Origin: Occallatibacter riparius
Lineage (GTDB): Bacteria; Acidobacteriota; Terriglobia; Terriglobales; Acidobacteriaceae
NCBI RefSeq assembly: GCF_025264625.1
Contig: NZ_CP093313.1
Location: 62,001-126,000 of the forward strand
Direction of reading: 5' to 3'
DNA length: 64,000 nucleotides
The notes under the pieces were generated by a model. That model had not been told where the DNA came from. It worked only from the letters and a program-made list of their open reading frames with translations, and ran no database searches. The position numbers and the translations under genes are program-made. This document shows, piece after piece, positions 1 to 9,499 of this stretch. Each line of letters begins with the position of its first letter. The stretch's first letter is position 1.

Positions 1-1010
1 AGACGGCCTTGTCGGACTGCGTTTTGCGCGTTCGGCACAGTTCGAGCAGTCCGCGAACCTCCAGAAAGATCCGGAACGCTCGCGTCATCTCCTGCCCCCC
101 AAGCATCGTTGATCACCCGATCTTCCGTTCCAACCTGGAGGTCCGGTCGGACGACCAAGAAACCGCGAGAATCTATGGGAAGATCGGTGTGCCTGGCGAC
201 AACTGGGTTGGCACCGTTTCCAGCGGCCCAAACTATGATATGAGCGTCGAACTGCTCACCCGTCGAAAGTACTACATGGCCATCAACTACGGAGACCACC
301 TGGGTATTGAGATGTACGCGCGCTCCCCGGCGTTCAAACGACTTCCTGACGCGGGCGGCAATCTCCTCGGATACTTCTGGCATCAGCCGATTGGCCGCCT
401 GTACCAATCGGAAATCGAGGTCCTCCAGTTTTAGCTCCGGATAGTAGCGCAGTAAGCTCACTGCGAGCGAGAATAACTCACCAAACCCTTCTATACCCGT
501 GAAGCCGCCCCCGACAACCACCGCCGTAAGAAGGCGTTTTCGGTCGGCTCCAAAAGGCAATCCGGCGGCCCGGTCGAAGGAAGCGAGCATTCGATTGCGG
601 ATAGCGATCGCTTCCTCAACGTGCTTGAGGCCAATAGCCCCCTCTTTAAGCCCGGCGACGGGGTACAAGCGTGTAACAGCTCCCGCCGTAACCACGACGA
701 CATCGTAGTTCAATACGTAGTCGTTCCCCGCATACGGAAGTACAACCACGGATTTCTTTGCGTGAGATATTTCAATGACTGAACCTGAAATCACGCGTGT
801 TCGCGGCAAGTTTTTCCGCAACGAGACAAGAGCGTGGCGCGCCTCAATGGAGCCCGCTACCACCTCGGGAAGAAACGGCTGATAGGTCATGTAGGGACGT
901 GGATCGATCAAAATGACCTCAGCCCCATCGTTGCGCGAAAGCTTCTTTTCCAGTCCCAGGGCGGTATAGAACCCGGAATATCCTCCACCTACGATAACAA
1001 TCTTCTTCAT
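1..1010 (-). CDS. Type-2 NADH dehydrogenase-like FAD/NAD(P) oxidoreductase, C-terminus outside window
   Basis: The minus-strand frame is open from an ATG at 1010 to the window edge, 336 codons so far. The protein begins MKKIVIVGGGYSGFYTA, the FAD-binding Rossmann motif GxGxxG, and has a second dinucleotide motif (VVGGGFTGIE) near residue 165. Further on come VWAAG and WGAGD, the usual elements around the FAD isoalloxazine and pyrophosphate in NDH-2-type enzymes. Members oxidise NADH and reduce membrane quinone without pumping protons; they sit on the inner face of the membrane. An AGGGGA ribosome site precedes the ATG. The usual length is 400-450 residues, so the last 60-100, including any membrane-binding C-terminus, are missing. 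The family is clear; the exact electron acceptor is inference. Confidence 0.85.
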   Translation of the reverse strand, partial: MKKIVIVGGGYSGFYTALGLEKKLSRNDGAEVILIDPRPYMTYQPFLPEVVAGSIEARHALVSLRKNLPRTRVISGSVIEISHAKKSVVVLPYAGNDYVLNYDVVVVTAGAVTRLYPVAGLKEGAIGLKHVEEAIAIRNRMLASFDRAAGLPFGADRKRLLTAVVVGGGFTGIEGFGELFSLAVSLLRYYPELKLEDLDFRLVQAANRLMPEVSEEIAARVRKSFERRGARVHLNTQVVSVVDGHVVLSTGEQFDAHIIVWAAGNGANPVVARHTDLPIDSRGFLVVRPDLQVGTEDRVINDAWGAGDDASVPDLSGGSRTARTVPNAQNAVRQGR

Positions 1011-1200
1011 GGCGTCCCCTAGCATGATGTGAACGAGTTGTGGGTTCCTAGTCGTTGCGCCGTCGTTAACTTCGCAATATTACGGAGGAGATGCGATTTG
1101 AATGACTGTCGCGGAGTTACCGAGCACTCCCTTGGGCGACAGCCGCCGGCCAAAAGGGTTCTCCTTCGGGACCATTTCTATTGCAGGGTTCTGTGATGAG

Positions 1201-2196
1201 CTAACCTCCCATCGATGACTCTTCAGAGCCCGCGCCCGTTCTCTGATCCACCGGAGAAGGGCTTCGACCGCAGACTTCGCGAGCCGTCAAATCCGCCTGG
1301 CTTGGTTCGGTCTCGCAGCCCAAGACGGCTTCAAGATGAAGGTTCCCACGCAACAGGGACAGGAAGGCTTGCGACAGTTTTTCAAGCTCGCAATCATGAA
1401 TGCGCTCGGCGGCCCGGCAGTGGTGAGAAACGACAGCGCTAACTGCTGTTTTCACCTGGAGTGGTCCGTGCGTAAAGAACGCCGCTGCGGCAGTGGGAAA
1501 CCGGGATCCCTCAGATACAGCAAACCGGGGGAGTGCCAGATACCTTGGAGAGAACATGATGTTGGAGATACGTTCTGCGACGTTCATGAGAGCAGCTTCG
1601 GGCTCGAGTCTCAGAAGAGCAGGCAGATGGCCTAAGCCATCACTGATTATCTTCTGAGTCGCGGAGGTGATCGTCGTTTCAAGGAACTCGGTCAAATCGA
1701 CTCGCTCAACGCCGCATTCTGCTGCGAGCCTTCTATATAGACCATGTGGCGTCCAGCACCAATAGGGGCGGCCCAGCATCAACGAGATTTGCACCGCACA
1801 ATTTGCCCATCCGCGAGCCTGACTTCCGTCACCAGGTATCTGCTCCCTCACCCTTAATATGCTGCCGGTTGCCCCCCAGCGCAGGAATTTCACAGCTTCA
1901 TCGATCCATAGGCCGGTCACCATGATGCGATTCCACCATGGCTCGTAAATGACCCACTGGCCCTCTCCAACTGTCTTCAGCGCGAAAACATGTTTGTGCT
2001 TTGGATGGGTGAACCTGTGCCACCATTGTCTCTGCAACCCGGGCACGAAACATACGAACCACTCGGAGGGGCGCGTGCTGACAGGGGAACCGTGAACGTC
2101 AACTTCCGTAGCCGATTCATCTGGGACACAGGGGGTGCCTTCATTCCGGTTCAGGTTGGACTGCGCGAACCTGTTGTTACGAAAGATGTGCGTCAT
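1201..2196 (-). CDS. Phage-like domain fused to a TetR C-terminal (ligand-binding) domain
   Basis: The start chosen is the ATG at 2196, which overlaps the stop of the upstream tetR gene as ATGA, so the two are translationally coupled; a longer reading from 2223 adds nine unlikely residues. The 331-aa protein has two parts. Residues 45-165 (WFVCF, HKHVFALK, WVIYEP, then ANCAVQISLMLG with Cys133 and nearby His64, His67 and His69) resemble short phage or prophage proteins with a possible Cys/His pair; this is recalled similarity and tentative. Residues 205-293 (LALPRFAVSEGSRFP, then LLRGNLHLEAVLG) match the C-terminal domain of AefR/AcrR-like TetR regulators. No TetR DNA-binding helix-turn-helix precedes it. 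It may act as a ligand-binding or dimerisation partner of the TetR next door. Function unknown. Confidence 0.7.
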   Translation of the reverse strand: MTHIFRNNRFAQSNLNRNEGTPCVPDESATEVDVHGSPVSTRPSEWFVCFVPGLQRQWWHRFTHPKHKHVFALKTVGEGQWVIYEPWWNRIMVTGLWIDEAVKFLRWGATGSILRVREQIPGDGSQARGWANCAVQISLMLGRPYWCWTPHGLYRRLAAECGVERVDLTEFLETTITSATQKIISDGLGHLPALLRLEPEAALMNVAERISNIMFSPRYLALPRFAVSEGSRFPTAAAAFFTHGPLQVKTAVSAVVSHHCRAAERIHDCELEKLSQAFLSLLRGNLHLEAVLGCETEPSQADLTAREVCGRSPSPVDQRTGAGSEESSMGG

Positions 2197-2810
2197 TGCG
2201 CCTCCGCCAGGATGCCCCGGCAAAACAAGTCAACGGCCTCAATCACCGCATCGTCTTGATTCTGGACGCATCCTTTTCCTGCGCTGGCCCTCTCATTGAA
2301 GAGCTCAAGGTTGTCTCCTAGGAGGCTGAGGAATGCATCAGCGAGGCGCATCGAGTTGTCTATCTGACACCTGTTGAATTCTGCGGATATTCGTTCCAGG
2401 TATTGTGCAAGGCACGTAGTGAGTCTCCCAGGACCTCTCTCGAAAAACTTTCGGCCGATTCCCGAGTGTCTCGTGGCCTCGGTCAGCGCTATCCGATAGA
2501 GCGCAACCAGATGAGAGGTGGAGTGGGTGTCAACGACGCAACCTCCGAACTCGATGAGAACGTCACGCAATGTTTGGTGGATTTGTGAGCGATGCAAAGG
2601 CCGTACGAGCACGTCGGTCAATTCGGATATCATCTCCAGGATTAGGCCGTGCATCGATCCAAACACAGCAATGATTAACTCTCGATCAATGCCAGCCTTG
2701 CCGACCGCCGACTCGATATAAGTGGCTGTCGCCCGCTCTTGCCGCAGCACAAAGGCAACTTTCGCGATGATCTCGGTTCTCGCTTCATTGTTGGCTGTAT
2801 CGTTTTCCAT
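2193..2810 (-). CDS. TetR/AcrR family transcriptional regulator
   Basis: A 205-aa protein with the TetR layout: an N-terminal helix-turn-helix at about residues 25-60 (ATYIESAVGKAGIDRELI, then AVFGSMHGLILEMIS) and a helical C-terminal half with the AefR-like pattern (YRIALTEATRHSGIGRKFFE, LADAFLSLLGDNLELF). Such proteins repress nearby efflux genes until a small ligand binds. It lies downstream of an emrB-tolC type efflux operon on the same strand, 540 bp away, and its stop codon overlaps the start of the next gene. The helix-turn-helix is divergent but recognisable. A 24-bp palindrome about 110 bp upstream of the start (2917-2940) is a candidate operator. That it controls the efflux operon is inference. 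Confidence 0.8.
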   Translation of the reverse strand: MENDTANNEARTEIIAKVAFVLRQERATATYIESAVGKAGIDRELIIAVFGSMHGLILEMISELTDVLVRPLHRSQIHQTLRDVLIEFGGCVVDTHSTSHLVALYRIALTEATRHSGIGRKFFERGPGRLTTCLAQYLERISAEFNRCQIDNSMRLADAFLSLLGDNLELFNERASAGKGCVQNQDDAVIEAVDLFCRGILAEAQ

Positions 2811-3349
2811 CAGAGGGCCCTTTCCAATGGGTGTGAATGAACGCCGAGTGAGTCGCCAACGATGTGCCGGCGAAATCGGACCGGAACACCGTAGGTTTTC
2901 GATGTTGCGGGGTAGTCACTCCTACCACCGTCTAGGAGTGCAAACCGCTTGCCAACAAACCCCGGTCGCGGCTTATTTTCGTGACCGACGGAACAAAGGA
3001 CTTAGAACGTTCCGGTGCCTCTGCCGCACGCTCTCGCTTCCGGTATTTCGTCATTTGGCATCCGAAGGTTCTTCGCGTTCACGACATATCGTGCGTCACA
3101 TGGCATGTGGCGAGCACAGCGCAAGCGGCCGGGGCACTCGAGATCGTGGTAAGGGTCCGGTCGGATCCAGTGCTGTCGGCTCGCTTGACGAAAACATCCG
3201 CCGCGTGTGTCCCGAGTATGTGGGCAGAACGGTCGAATGTCCCCACAGCTTCACTGGCCGCGTTGTCGCCCTGGGTTTGCAATTAGGTCGTTTGAGGAAG
3301 AGGAAATGGGCATCAAGGAATTGAACGGTACAGAGTAGCCCAACCTTTG
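2811..3349. other. Intergenic region between efflux operon and tetR
   Basis: No convincing gene: the reading frames here lack protein-like composition and ribosome sites. It must hold the tetR promoter and the 3' end of the efflux transcript. The only structure seen is the palindrome listed separately. Confidence 0.5.
2917..2940. promoter_or_regulatory. 24-bp palindrome, candidate TetR operator or hairpin
   Basis: CACTCCTA (2917-2924) and TAGGAGTG (2933-2940) form a perfect 8-bp inverted repeat with an 8-nt spacer. Size and place, about 107 bp upstream of the tetR start, suit an autoregulatory operator. No T-run follows on either strand, which argues against a terminator. Confidence 0.4.
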
Positions 3350-4954
3350 TCAGTGTCCACCCACGGCACCTGTTATGTGCGCTTTCTTCATGAAGAAAAG
3401 AGCGAAGGCGCTTGCGAGCAACACGCAGCCCAGCATCAGAAAGCAATCACTATACGCGAGCAGAAATGCCTCGCGACGGACTATCCCGCCGAGCGCGCCA
3501 ATCGCTCGCATTTTGGCCGAAGATGGGTCGCTGCCCTGGAACCTGAAGTAGGCTGCCGAGTGCTCCAGGCGTTCCTGGACGGCGCCTGAATAGACGGTCA
3601 CTGATTCTCCGATCCGCTCTGAGTGGAACCGCTCTCTGACGGAGAGGAGCGTTGACAGTCCGGCAATACCAATCGAACCGCCGATGTTTCGCATCATGTT
3701 GAAGAGCGCAGAAGCCGAACCGCTTTCGCGCCCCTTCGCCATACCTGACGTTGTGACTGCGGAAAGCGGAACCATGATGAGAGGCTGGCCGATCGCGCGG
3801 ATGACGAGCGGGATGTAGAACTGCGGACCGGCAAAATTCGTATCCAGGTGTGCGGTTAAGAAGGAACTGCCGCCGAAAAACAGGACGCCAATGCCAATGA
3901 TGATCCGAGCGTCGATATGTTCCATCAGCTTCGGCACGAGCGGGATGATAATCAGTTGCGGCATACCCAGCCAGATGATGACCGTGCCGATCTGAGAGGC
4001 ATCGTAGCCGTGAATTTGTCCGAGGTATAACGGCAGGATGAAGACGACGCCATAGAGGCCGATTCCAAGAATCACGTTAACGATGCTACCCATTGCGAAG
4101 GTCCGGCGCGCAAAGAGGCGAAGATCGACGAGCGGTTCTTTCTTGTCGAGCTCAATGAGGACGAAGGCGGGGATAAAGATCGCCGCGATCCAGGCCAACC
4201 TGACGATGCCTGGATCGCCAAACCAATCCTTACGATTTCCATCTTCGAGGACGACTTCGAATGCAGCCAGGCCGACTGCCATGGTAACGATTCCGCCCCA
4301 ATCACCCCTCTTCAGCAAACCCAGTTTCATCGGCTGGTTTTCCATGGTGAACCAAACCGACGCGATCAGCAGGAGTCCGGGAACGACGTTCATGTAAAAG
4401 ATGAATGGCCAACCGTAATTGTCAGTCAGCCAGCCTCCGAGCAGAGGTCCGATGGCTGGCGCAAATGTGGCGGTGATGCTGAACAATGCCATCCCTACGG
4501 GCTGCTTCGGTGCGGGCAAGTAGGTCAGTATGACGACGAATGAGAGAGGAATCAGGACCCCGCCTGTGAACCCCTGCAGGACTCGGAAGAGAATCATCAA
4601 GTCCAGCGAGTGCGCTTGTCCGCAACAAACCGAAAAGAACACGAACAAGATCGAGTTCACCAGCAGATATTTCTTCAGCGAAAAGGCCTCGGACAGCCAT
4701 GCTGTAAGGGGGATCACGACGATCTCAGCGACCAGATAGGACGTCGGCACCCATGAAATCTCGTCTGCGCTGGCCCCAAGCGTCCCTGCGATGTCGCGCA
4801 GTGAGGAATTCGTAACAATGATATTCAGCACCGCCACAAAGCAGCCAAGAAGGACCCCGACCACACCGATCCACGTTTTCACCGTCACTCGATCCGAGGT
4901 GCCGGAAGGGCGATCTACCGCAGCTAGCTCCGGATTCATCGTAGTGGTTGCCAA
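3350..4954 (-). CDS. DHA2-family MFS drug efflux transporter (EmrB-like)
   Basis: A 534-aa integral membrane protein of the 14-helix drug:H+ antiporter family. Motifs seen include WVPTSYLVAEIVVIPLTAWL (helix 2, residues 68-87), LFRVLQGFTGGVLIPLSF (motif B/C region) and GPLLGGWLTDNYGWPFIFYM. It starts at TTG 4954: AAGGAG lies seven bases upstream and 11 nt separate it from the preceding hlyD stop. As the inner-membrane pump of a tripartite system it would use the proton gradient to push hydrophobic drugs or acids through the HlyD adaptor and TolC channel encoded just upstream. The substrate cannot be read from sequence. Confidence 0.93.
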   Translation of the reverse strand: MATTTMNPELAAVDRPSGTSDRVTVKTWIGVVGVLLGCFVAVLNIIVTNSSLRDIAGTLGASADEISWVPTSYLVAEIVVIPLTAWLSEAFSLKKYLLVNSILFVFFSVCCGQAHSLDLMILFRVLQGFTGGVLIPLSFVVILTYLPAPKQPVGMALFSITATFAPAIGPLLGGWLTDNYGWPFIFYMNVVPGLLLIASVWFTMENQPMKLGLLKRGDWGGIVTMAVGLAAFEVVLEDGNRKDWFGDPGIVRLAWIAAIFIPAFVLIELDKKEPLVDLRLFARRTFAMGSIVNVILGIGLYGVVFILPLYLGQIHGYDASQIGTVIIWLGMPQLIIIPLVPKLMEHIDARIIIGIGVLFFGGSSFLTAHLDTNFAGPQFYIPLVIRAIGQPLIMVPLSAVTTSGMAKGRESGSASALFNMMRNIGGSIGIAGLSTLLSVRERFHSERIGESVTVYSGAVQERLEHSAAYFRFQGSDPSSAKMRAIGALGGIVRREAFLLAYSDCFLMLGCVLLASAFALFFMKKAHITGAVGGH

Positions 4955-4965
4955 CGTAGATCTCC

Positions 4966-6258
4966 TTATTTCGTAGCTACGGTAACGACAGAAGACATCC
5001 CGGGCGAAATCAGGTTCTCATATCCGCGCGTGCTTTCCTGGTCAAGAACGATTTTGACGGGGATGCGCTGCACGATCTTGGTGAAGTTGCCGGTAGCGTT
5101 GTCCGGAGGCAACAGGGCAAATTGATTGCCGGAGCCGGGAGCCAGACTGTCCACATGACCGTGAAACTTATGCTTTGGGAAAGTATCGATCTCTACGTCA
5201 ACGGGTTGACCGGCACGCATCCTATTCAATTGAGTTTCCTTGAAGTTGGCGACCACCCACGGCTGGTCTTCGATGATCGCCATCATCGGCTGTCCAACCT
5301 GCACACGCTGGCCGGCCTCTACAGACTTTTTGCCGATCCGGCCACTTACCGGAGCTTTGATGATCGTGTAAGAGAGTTCGAGCTTCGCATTCTCAAGGGC
5401 GGCAGCAGCCTCTGCAACAGCGGCCTGCGCGGTGGCAAACTGGCCTTCACGAACGTGAGTATCGAGTCGGGTAGCCTGTGCGGACTGCAATCGTCCTTCT
5501 GAGTTTGTCAGCTGGGCTGTTGCTCGAACGACGCCTTGCTGTGCGGCGACCAGTTGTGCCTCAGCCTGGCGTACCTGCTCCTTCGATGCGGCGCGGGCTG
5601 CCAGTGCCACTTGATAGCTTGCCTTCTGGTGATCCAGGCTTTGTTTTGAAACCTGCTCTTTCGCGTATAGGTCTTCGTATCTGTGCAGATCGGTCTCATC
5701 ACGTTGTAAGGTGGCGTCTGCTTCGCTCAACTGAGATTCTGCGCGGGGAACTCCTGCTTCAGCAGCAGTCACGGCGGCTTTCGCCGCCTCGATCGTTGCT
5801 TTGGCGTCTCCGATGGAGCCCCGTGCCTCCGTGGTCTGCGCAATTGCCGACTGCGAATTGGAACGAATTGCAGCTTCAGCAGTATCCGCCTGCCGCTTCG
5901 CAGCATCGAGCGCGGCCGCGGCGTGATCGAGTCTTATCCTGTAGTCGTTGGGATCGAGGATCACCAGCGTCTGTCCTTCAACCACATGCTGGTTGTCGTC
6001 GATCATGACCTGCTGGACCGTGTCCGTGATGCGCGCGCTGATAGGATGCACGTGTCCGGCGAGATATGCATCATCCGTCGACTCGTGATGAGCGGACCAG
6101 AGAAGGTAGCGAGCGCCGAAGACCAGCAGGAGGGTCAGTAATGCGGCTCCTCCCCAGATCAGAAGAGTTCTTTTATGCGCAGCGAATTCAGCTCTCCGCG
6201 GAAGCTCTTCCTCAATTGCTGCCTTGTCGAGTTGTGGTTCAGCAACTACTTGACTCAT
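4966..6258 (-). CDS. HlyD/EmrA-type membrane fusion protein
   Basis: A 430-aa periplasmic adaptor. One N-terminal membrane helix (about residues 31-50, LLIWGGAALLTLLLVFGARY) is followed by a biotinyl-lipoyl half (AYLAGHVHPISARI), a long Ala/Gln/Glu-rich coiled-coil hairpin (about 95-280), the second lipoyl half (YTIIKAPVSGRIG) and a beta-barrel region (QPWVVANFKETQL). This is the EmrA layout with the membrane helix retained. AAGGAG sits six bases before the ATG at 6258. It links the EmrB-like pump (11 nt downstream) to the TolC-like channel (26 nt upstream). Confidence 0.93.
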   Translation of the reverse strand: MSQVVAEPQLDKAAIEEELPRRAEFAAHKRTLLIWGGAALLTLLLVFGARYLLWSAHHESTDDAYLAGHVHPISARITDTVQQVMIDDNQHVVEGQTLVILDPNDYRIRLDHAAAALDAAKRQADTAEAAIRSNSQSAIAQTTEARGSIGDAKATIEAAKAAVTAAEAGVPRAESQLSEADATLQRDETDLHRYEDLYAKEQVSKQSLDHQKASYQVALAARAASKEQVRQAEAQLVAAQQGVVRATAQLTNSEGRLQSAQATRLDTHVREGQFATAQAAVAEAAAALENAKLELSYTIIKAPVSGRIGKKSVEAGQRVQVGQPMMAIIEDQPWVVANFKETQLNRMRAGQPVDVEIDTFPKHKFHGHVDSLAPGSGNQFALLPPDNATGNFTKIVQRIPVKIVLDQESTRGYENLISPGMSSVVTVATK

Positions 6259-6284
6259 GACCTTCTCCTTCCTCGCAAGGGGTC

Positions 6285-7655
6285 TCAGTGGCTATAGGCT
6301 CGTTCGACGGTGCCAACGGCGCGCGCCAACTGCGCTCGAGCGATGTTGTATCGAAACAGCGCGCCGATTTCAGCGTCATTGGCCCGCGCGAGCGAATCCT
6401 GAGCGACGATGACCTCGATGTTGTCAGTGACGCCCGACTGAAAGCGGCCCTGCGAGAGAGAAACTTCCTCGTTCGCCAGTTGTACCTCCTGACGTCCAAG
6501 GTCTACCTGGTGCAGGGCTGCCTGCAATTCAACTCGCCCATCTCGCACTTGTTCGGTTATGCGGTTGCGTTCCTGAGATAGCTGCTTTCGAGTTTGCTGC
6601 TCCACCAGCGCGGTTCGCTTTCGTTCGGCACTGAGCCGGCCGCCAGTGAAGATTGGAATGCCCAGAGTGACCCGGTACTGATATCCGGGAGTAGCCGTGT
6701 TGAAGGTCTGTCCCTGTTCATCCCAGAACCCACCAAAGGTCAACTTCGGCAAAGAATTTGCCTCAGCGGCCTTATGCGCGAACTCGGCGACCTTCAGGCC
6801 TTCCGACAAGGAGTGAAGTTCAGGCCGCTGTACGAGTGCTATTGGTAGAGAGTCTGAGAAATCGACTGGCGGGGTCGAGAAGAAATCTTGCCGATCAACG
6901 AATTCGATCTGCTGGCTATCGGGAATATTCAAGACGCGCTTTAACGCATACAGTGTGGTGTCAGCATCCCTCTGCGCGTCGATCAGTCGCTGCTGTTCTT
7001 CTCGCAGCCTCACTTGCGCACGCGACCTATCAATTTTGCTGGCCACCCCATCGCCCAATAAATCATCTGCCTGGTGGGCCAGGCGTTCAGCAAGTTCCAT
7101 GCGGGACTGCGCAGCTGTAATGCTGGCGAGTGCACGAAGATGCGCCATGTAGCCGCTAACCGCTAGCAGCACCGTTTCCTCGCGGATGGTCTGTTCATCG
7201 GCGCGAGTAGCCAGCAGGCGGTGCCCGCTCTCTTGATATTGCCGGATCAGAGTCAGATCGAAAACCGGAGTAGAGAAGGTTGCTCCAATGTGAATTGTCT
7301 GAAATGGGCCGACGTCATGGGGGATGATCGAGGGCTGGACGCCGAGTTCAGCCTTTGTGTTGTATCGCGTGACTGTGTCATGCGCAACAAAGCTCGCATT
7401 AGGAAGCAACTCAGAACGGGCGATTGCGTGATCCTGCTGACGCGTTGCTGTTTCTATGTTGGCTATTTGGAGATCCAGGTTCTGTTTCAGCGCGAGATCC
7501 ACAGCGCCCTTCAGGGTCAGGCTCTGCGTTGCGGCTGGCTGGTCCTGACCAATGGCCACTCTTCCTGATGCGGACCAAGCGAAGAGCTGGATGGCCGCCG
7601 CGAGTAAACACGATTTGAATCGTTGCCGGCCTGCGATTTTGATGATTATGAACAT
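6285..7655 (-). CDS. TolC-family outer membrane efflux protein
   Basis: First gene of the efflux operon, read as 456 aa from the ATG at 7655, which has GGAG six bases upstream; a longer frame to 7808 lacks this and adds unlikely sequence. The N-terminus is a signal peptide (MFIIIKIAGRQRFKSCLLA, then ending near ASGRVAIGQ). The mature protein has the two outer membrane efflux repeats: LTLKGAVDLALKQNLDLQIA at the start and a second repeat opening LVQRPELHSLSEGLKVAE, with long helical barrel segments and QSGVTDNIEVIVAQDSLA near the end. It would form the trimeric outer-membrane exit duct of the tripartite pump. Confidence 0.92.
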   Translation of the reverse strand: MFIIIKIAGRQRFKSCLLAAAIQLFAWSASGRVAIGQDQPAATQSLTLKGAVDLALKQNLDLQIANIETATRQQDHAIARSELLPNASFVAHDTVTRYNTKAELGVQPSIIPHDVGPFQTIHIGATFSTPVFDLTLIRQYQESGHRLLATRADEQTIREETVLLAVSGYMAHLRALASITAAQSRMELAERLAHQADDLLGDGVASKIDRSRAQVRLREEQQRLIDAQRDADTTLYALKRVLNIPDSQQIEFVDRQDFFSTPPVDFSDSLPIALVQRPELHSLSEGLKVAEFAHKAAEANSLPKLTFGGFWDEQGQTFNTATPGYQYRVTLGIPIFTGGRLSAERKRTALVEQQTRKQLSQERNRITEQVRDGRVELQAALHQVDLGRQEVQLANEEVSLSQGRFQSGVTDNIEVIVAQDSLARANDAEIGALFRYNIARAQLARAVGTVERAYSH

Positions 7656-7823
7656 TTGAATCTCCGCTATCGACCACCCCGTAAGTCGAGGCGCACGCCG
7701 AGCCCCGAGGTGCGCCATATGCAAGTCGCGCCTCTGTCGAGACCCCGTCCTTTGATGGGTGTTTCCAGCCTGTCCCGAGAAAGCGAGTGAAACTGCCGCC
7801 TGGCACAATCGCTCAGGCTCTTT

Positions 7824-8348
7824 TCAATTCACGAGGACGTTCATTTTGCGCCCTTTGCACGAATTCCGTACGCGAAGCGCGTCCAGGCTCAGCTTGTCCG
7901 GCTTCAAGGTTGCAAGGAGGAACGGTGCCGCCGAGAATACAAAGACTTCGTAGTTGAGCGGCGCGTGAATTCCCAGTACGAACGTCATTGCCGCAGCGAA
8001 TGTCAGGGCCATTATTCCAGTCAAGCAGCCTGTAACTCGCATCCAGACCCCCAGTATCAAGAGCAGGCCCAGTCCGGCCTCAGCAATAGTCACCACAACT
8101 CCAAGCAGTGGGAGGCATACGCCAGGGCACCAAGGATTCAGCTTGGCGGTATAGAGCAGAAAATTATGGAAATTCCCCCATGAAACCAGCGGGGTGCCCG
8201 GAGGTCCCCACCATCCCAATCGATCGGCAACTGCAGAAAGGAGCCCAACTCCAAGCCCTATTCGCAAAAAGGCGGCCGCGACGTCGTAGGATCGCGTGGT
8301 CGTCAATTCAGTTGAACTTATCTGGACATCGTTCACTGATCGTGCCAT
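7824..8348 (-). CDS. DoxX family integral membrane protein
   Basis: A 174-aa protein with about four membrane helices: RIGLGVGLLSAVADRLG, CLPLLGVVVTIAEAGLGLLL, ILGVWMRVTGCLTGIMALTF and FVFSAAPFLLATL. The DoxX pattern AFLRIGLGVGLLSAVADRLG opens the domain. The frame runs much further upstream, but the ATG at 8348 has a perfect AGGAGGT seven bases before it and the extension would overlap the next gene. DoxX proteins are small quinone-pathway or redox-associated membrane proteins whose exact role is mostly unknown. Its neighbour, an alpha/beta hydrolase on the same strand 262 bp upstream, gives no clear pathway. Confidence 0.82.
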   Translation of the reverse strand: MARSVNDVQISSTELTTTRSYDVAAAFLRIGLGVGLLSAVADRLGWWGPPGTPLVSWGNFHNFLLYTAKLNPWCPGVCLPLLGVVVTIAEAGLGLLLILGVWMRVTGCLTGIMALTFAAAMTFVLGIHAPLNYEVFVFSAAPFLLATLKPDKLSLDALRVRNSCKGRKMNVLVN

Positions 8349-8610
8349 GTTCTGACCTCCTAAAGTGGAAACCTCTGTCCTGTCGAGCCCTGGGGAAAAT
8401 GGCGGCGCCCACTCTGACCTGGATAGGAATTTGAACGTTATCCGTGAAGCCCTATGCGCGACGCGGGTCCTCCAACTGACGGCGATTCTCCTTCGTCGGT
8501 GGCAAGCGGAAGAAATCGCGAAAACTCCGCTCCCCTGCGTCCGCGCATAAGCTCCAAATGCCAGTCTTTTAGATGGAGAGAGACTCGATAGCTGGCCGAA
8601 ATTGGCGGGC

Positions 8611-9456
8611 TCAGGCGGCCTTGCGGTCCTGATGTACCGACCTGATGAATTCCAGCAAATCCCGGTTAACTTGATCCGCATGCGTGGCTGTGAGGCCGTG
8701 CGGTAAACCCGGGTAAAACCGGCCTTTGGCTCCCTTGATGAGCTTGAGCGACTTTTTGCCCGAAAGATCGATCGGCACGATTTGATCGTCCTCGCCATGC
8801 ATGATCAGCGTCGGGACGTCGAACTTCTTGAGATCTTCGTGAAAATCGGTCTCCGAAAATGCCCTGATGCTGTCGTAGACGTTCTTCAGACCTGCCTGCA
8901 TGCTCCACAGCCAAAACTGCTCCACCATCCCCAGCGATACCTTCGCGCCAGGTCGATTGGCGCCATAGAACATGATGGCGAAGTCTTTCCAGAATTGTGA
9001 GCGGTCGTTGACGAGGCTGCCGCGCAATCCGTCGAAGACTTCGATTGGGATTCCCTCTGGATTTGCAGCGGACTTCACGAGGATTGGAGGGACAGCGCCG
9101 ATCAAGACTGCCGCGGCCACCCGGCTTGTGCCGTGCCGCCCAATGTAGCGCGTCACTTCGCCGCCGCCCGTAGAGTGTCCCACCAGGGTAACATCGTTAA
9201 GATCGAGCGCCTCGATGAGAGCTGCCAGATCGTCGGCGTACCCATTCATATCGTTCCCGAACCAGGCCTGACTAGATCGACCATGGCCTCGCCGGTCGTA
9301 TGCGATCACGCGAAATCCATTTTCAGCGAGGAACAAGAGTTGACTATCCCATGCATCCGAATTGAGAGGCCAGCCGTGCGAAAACGTGATGGCGGGGCCT
9401 TTGCCCCAGTCTTTGTAGTAGATTCGTGTGCCATCCTTCACTGTGATTGTGCTCAT
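8611..9456 (-). CDS. Alpha/beta hydrolase, esterase / cofactor-free haloperoxidase type
   Basis: A 281-aa soluble hydrolase. The nucleophile elbow GHSTGGGEV places Ser near residue 95; the oxyanion region is [13 protein letters not shown]; the acid lies in [14 protein letters not shown] and the catalytic His in [11 protein letters not shown]. This set, especially GHSTGGGE, is typical of the perhydrolase or non-heme chloroperoxidase group (arylesterases with peracid-forming side activity). There is no signal peptide, so it is cytoplasmic. AAGGAG precedes the ATG. Natural substrate unknown. The next genes (cupin, SDR) suggest a small detoxification or stress set rather than one pathway. Confidence 0.9.
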   Translation of the reverse strand: MSTITVKDGTRIYYKDWGKGPAITFSHGWPLNSDAWDSQLLFLAENGFRVIAYDRRGHGRSSQAWFGNDMNGYADDLAALIEALDLNDVTLVGHSTGGGEVTRYIGRHGTSRVAAAVLIGAVPPILVKSAANPEGIPIEVFDGLRGSLVNDRSQFWKDFAIMFYGANRPGAKVSLGMVEQFWLWSMQAGLKNVYDSIRAFSETDFHEDLKKFDVPTLIMHGEDDQIVPIDLSGKKSLKLIKGAKGRFYPGLPHGLTATHADQVNRDLLEFIRSVHQDRKAA

Positions 9457-9499
9457 TCCAAGATCTCCTTAACTTTGCGGAAGTGCTCGCAGTATGGGT

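Noticed and set aside
9..434. Plus-strand frame of 141 codons at the left edge
   Set aside because: It is opposite the NADH dehydrogenase-like gene, whose minus-strand frame has clear FAD motifs.
2722..3324. Plus-strand frame of 200 codons
   Set aside because: Starts inside tetR, no ribosome site, random-looking composition; treated as intergenic.
8349..8798. N-terminal extension of the DoxX frame
   Set aside because: Overlaps the neighbouring hydrolase gene and lies upstream of a perfect AGGAGGT-ATG start at 8348.
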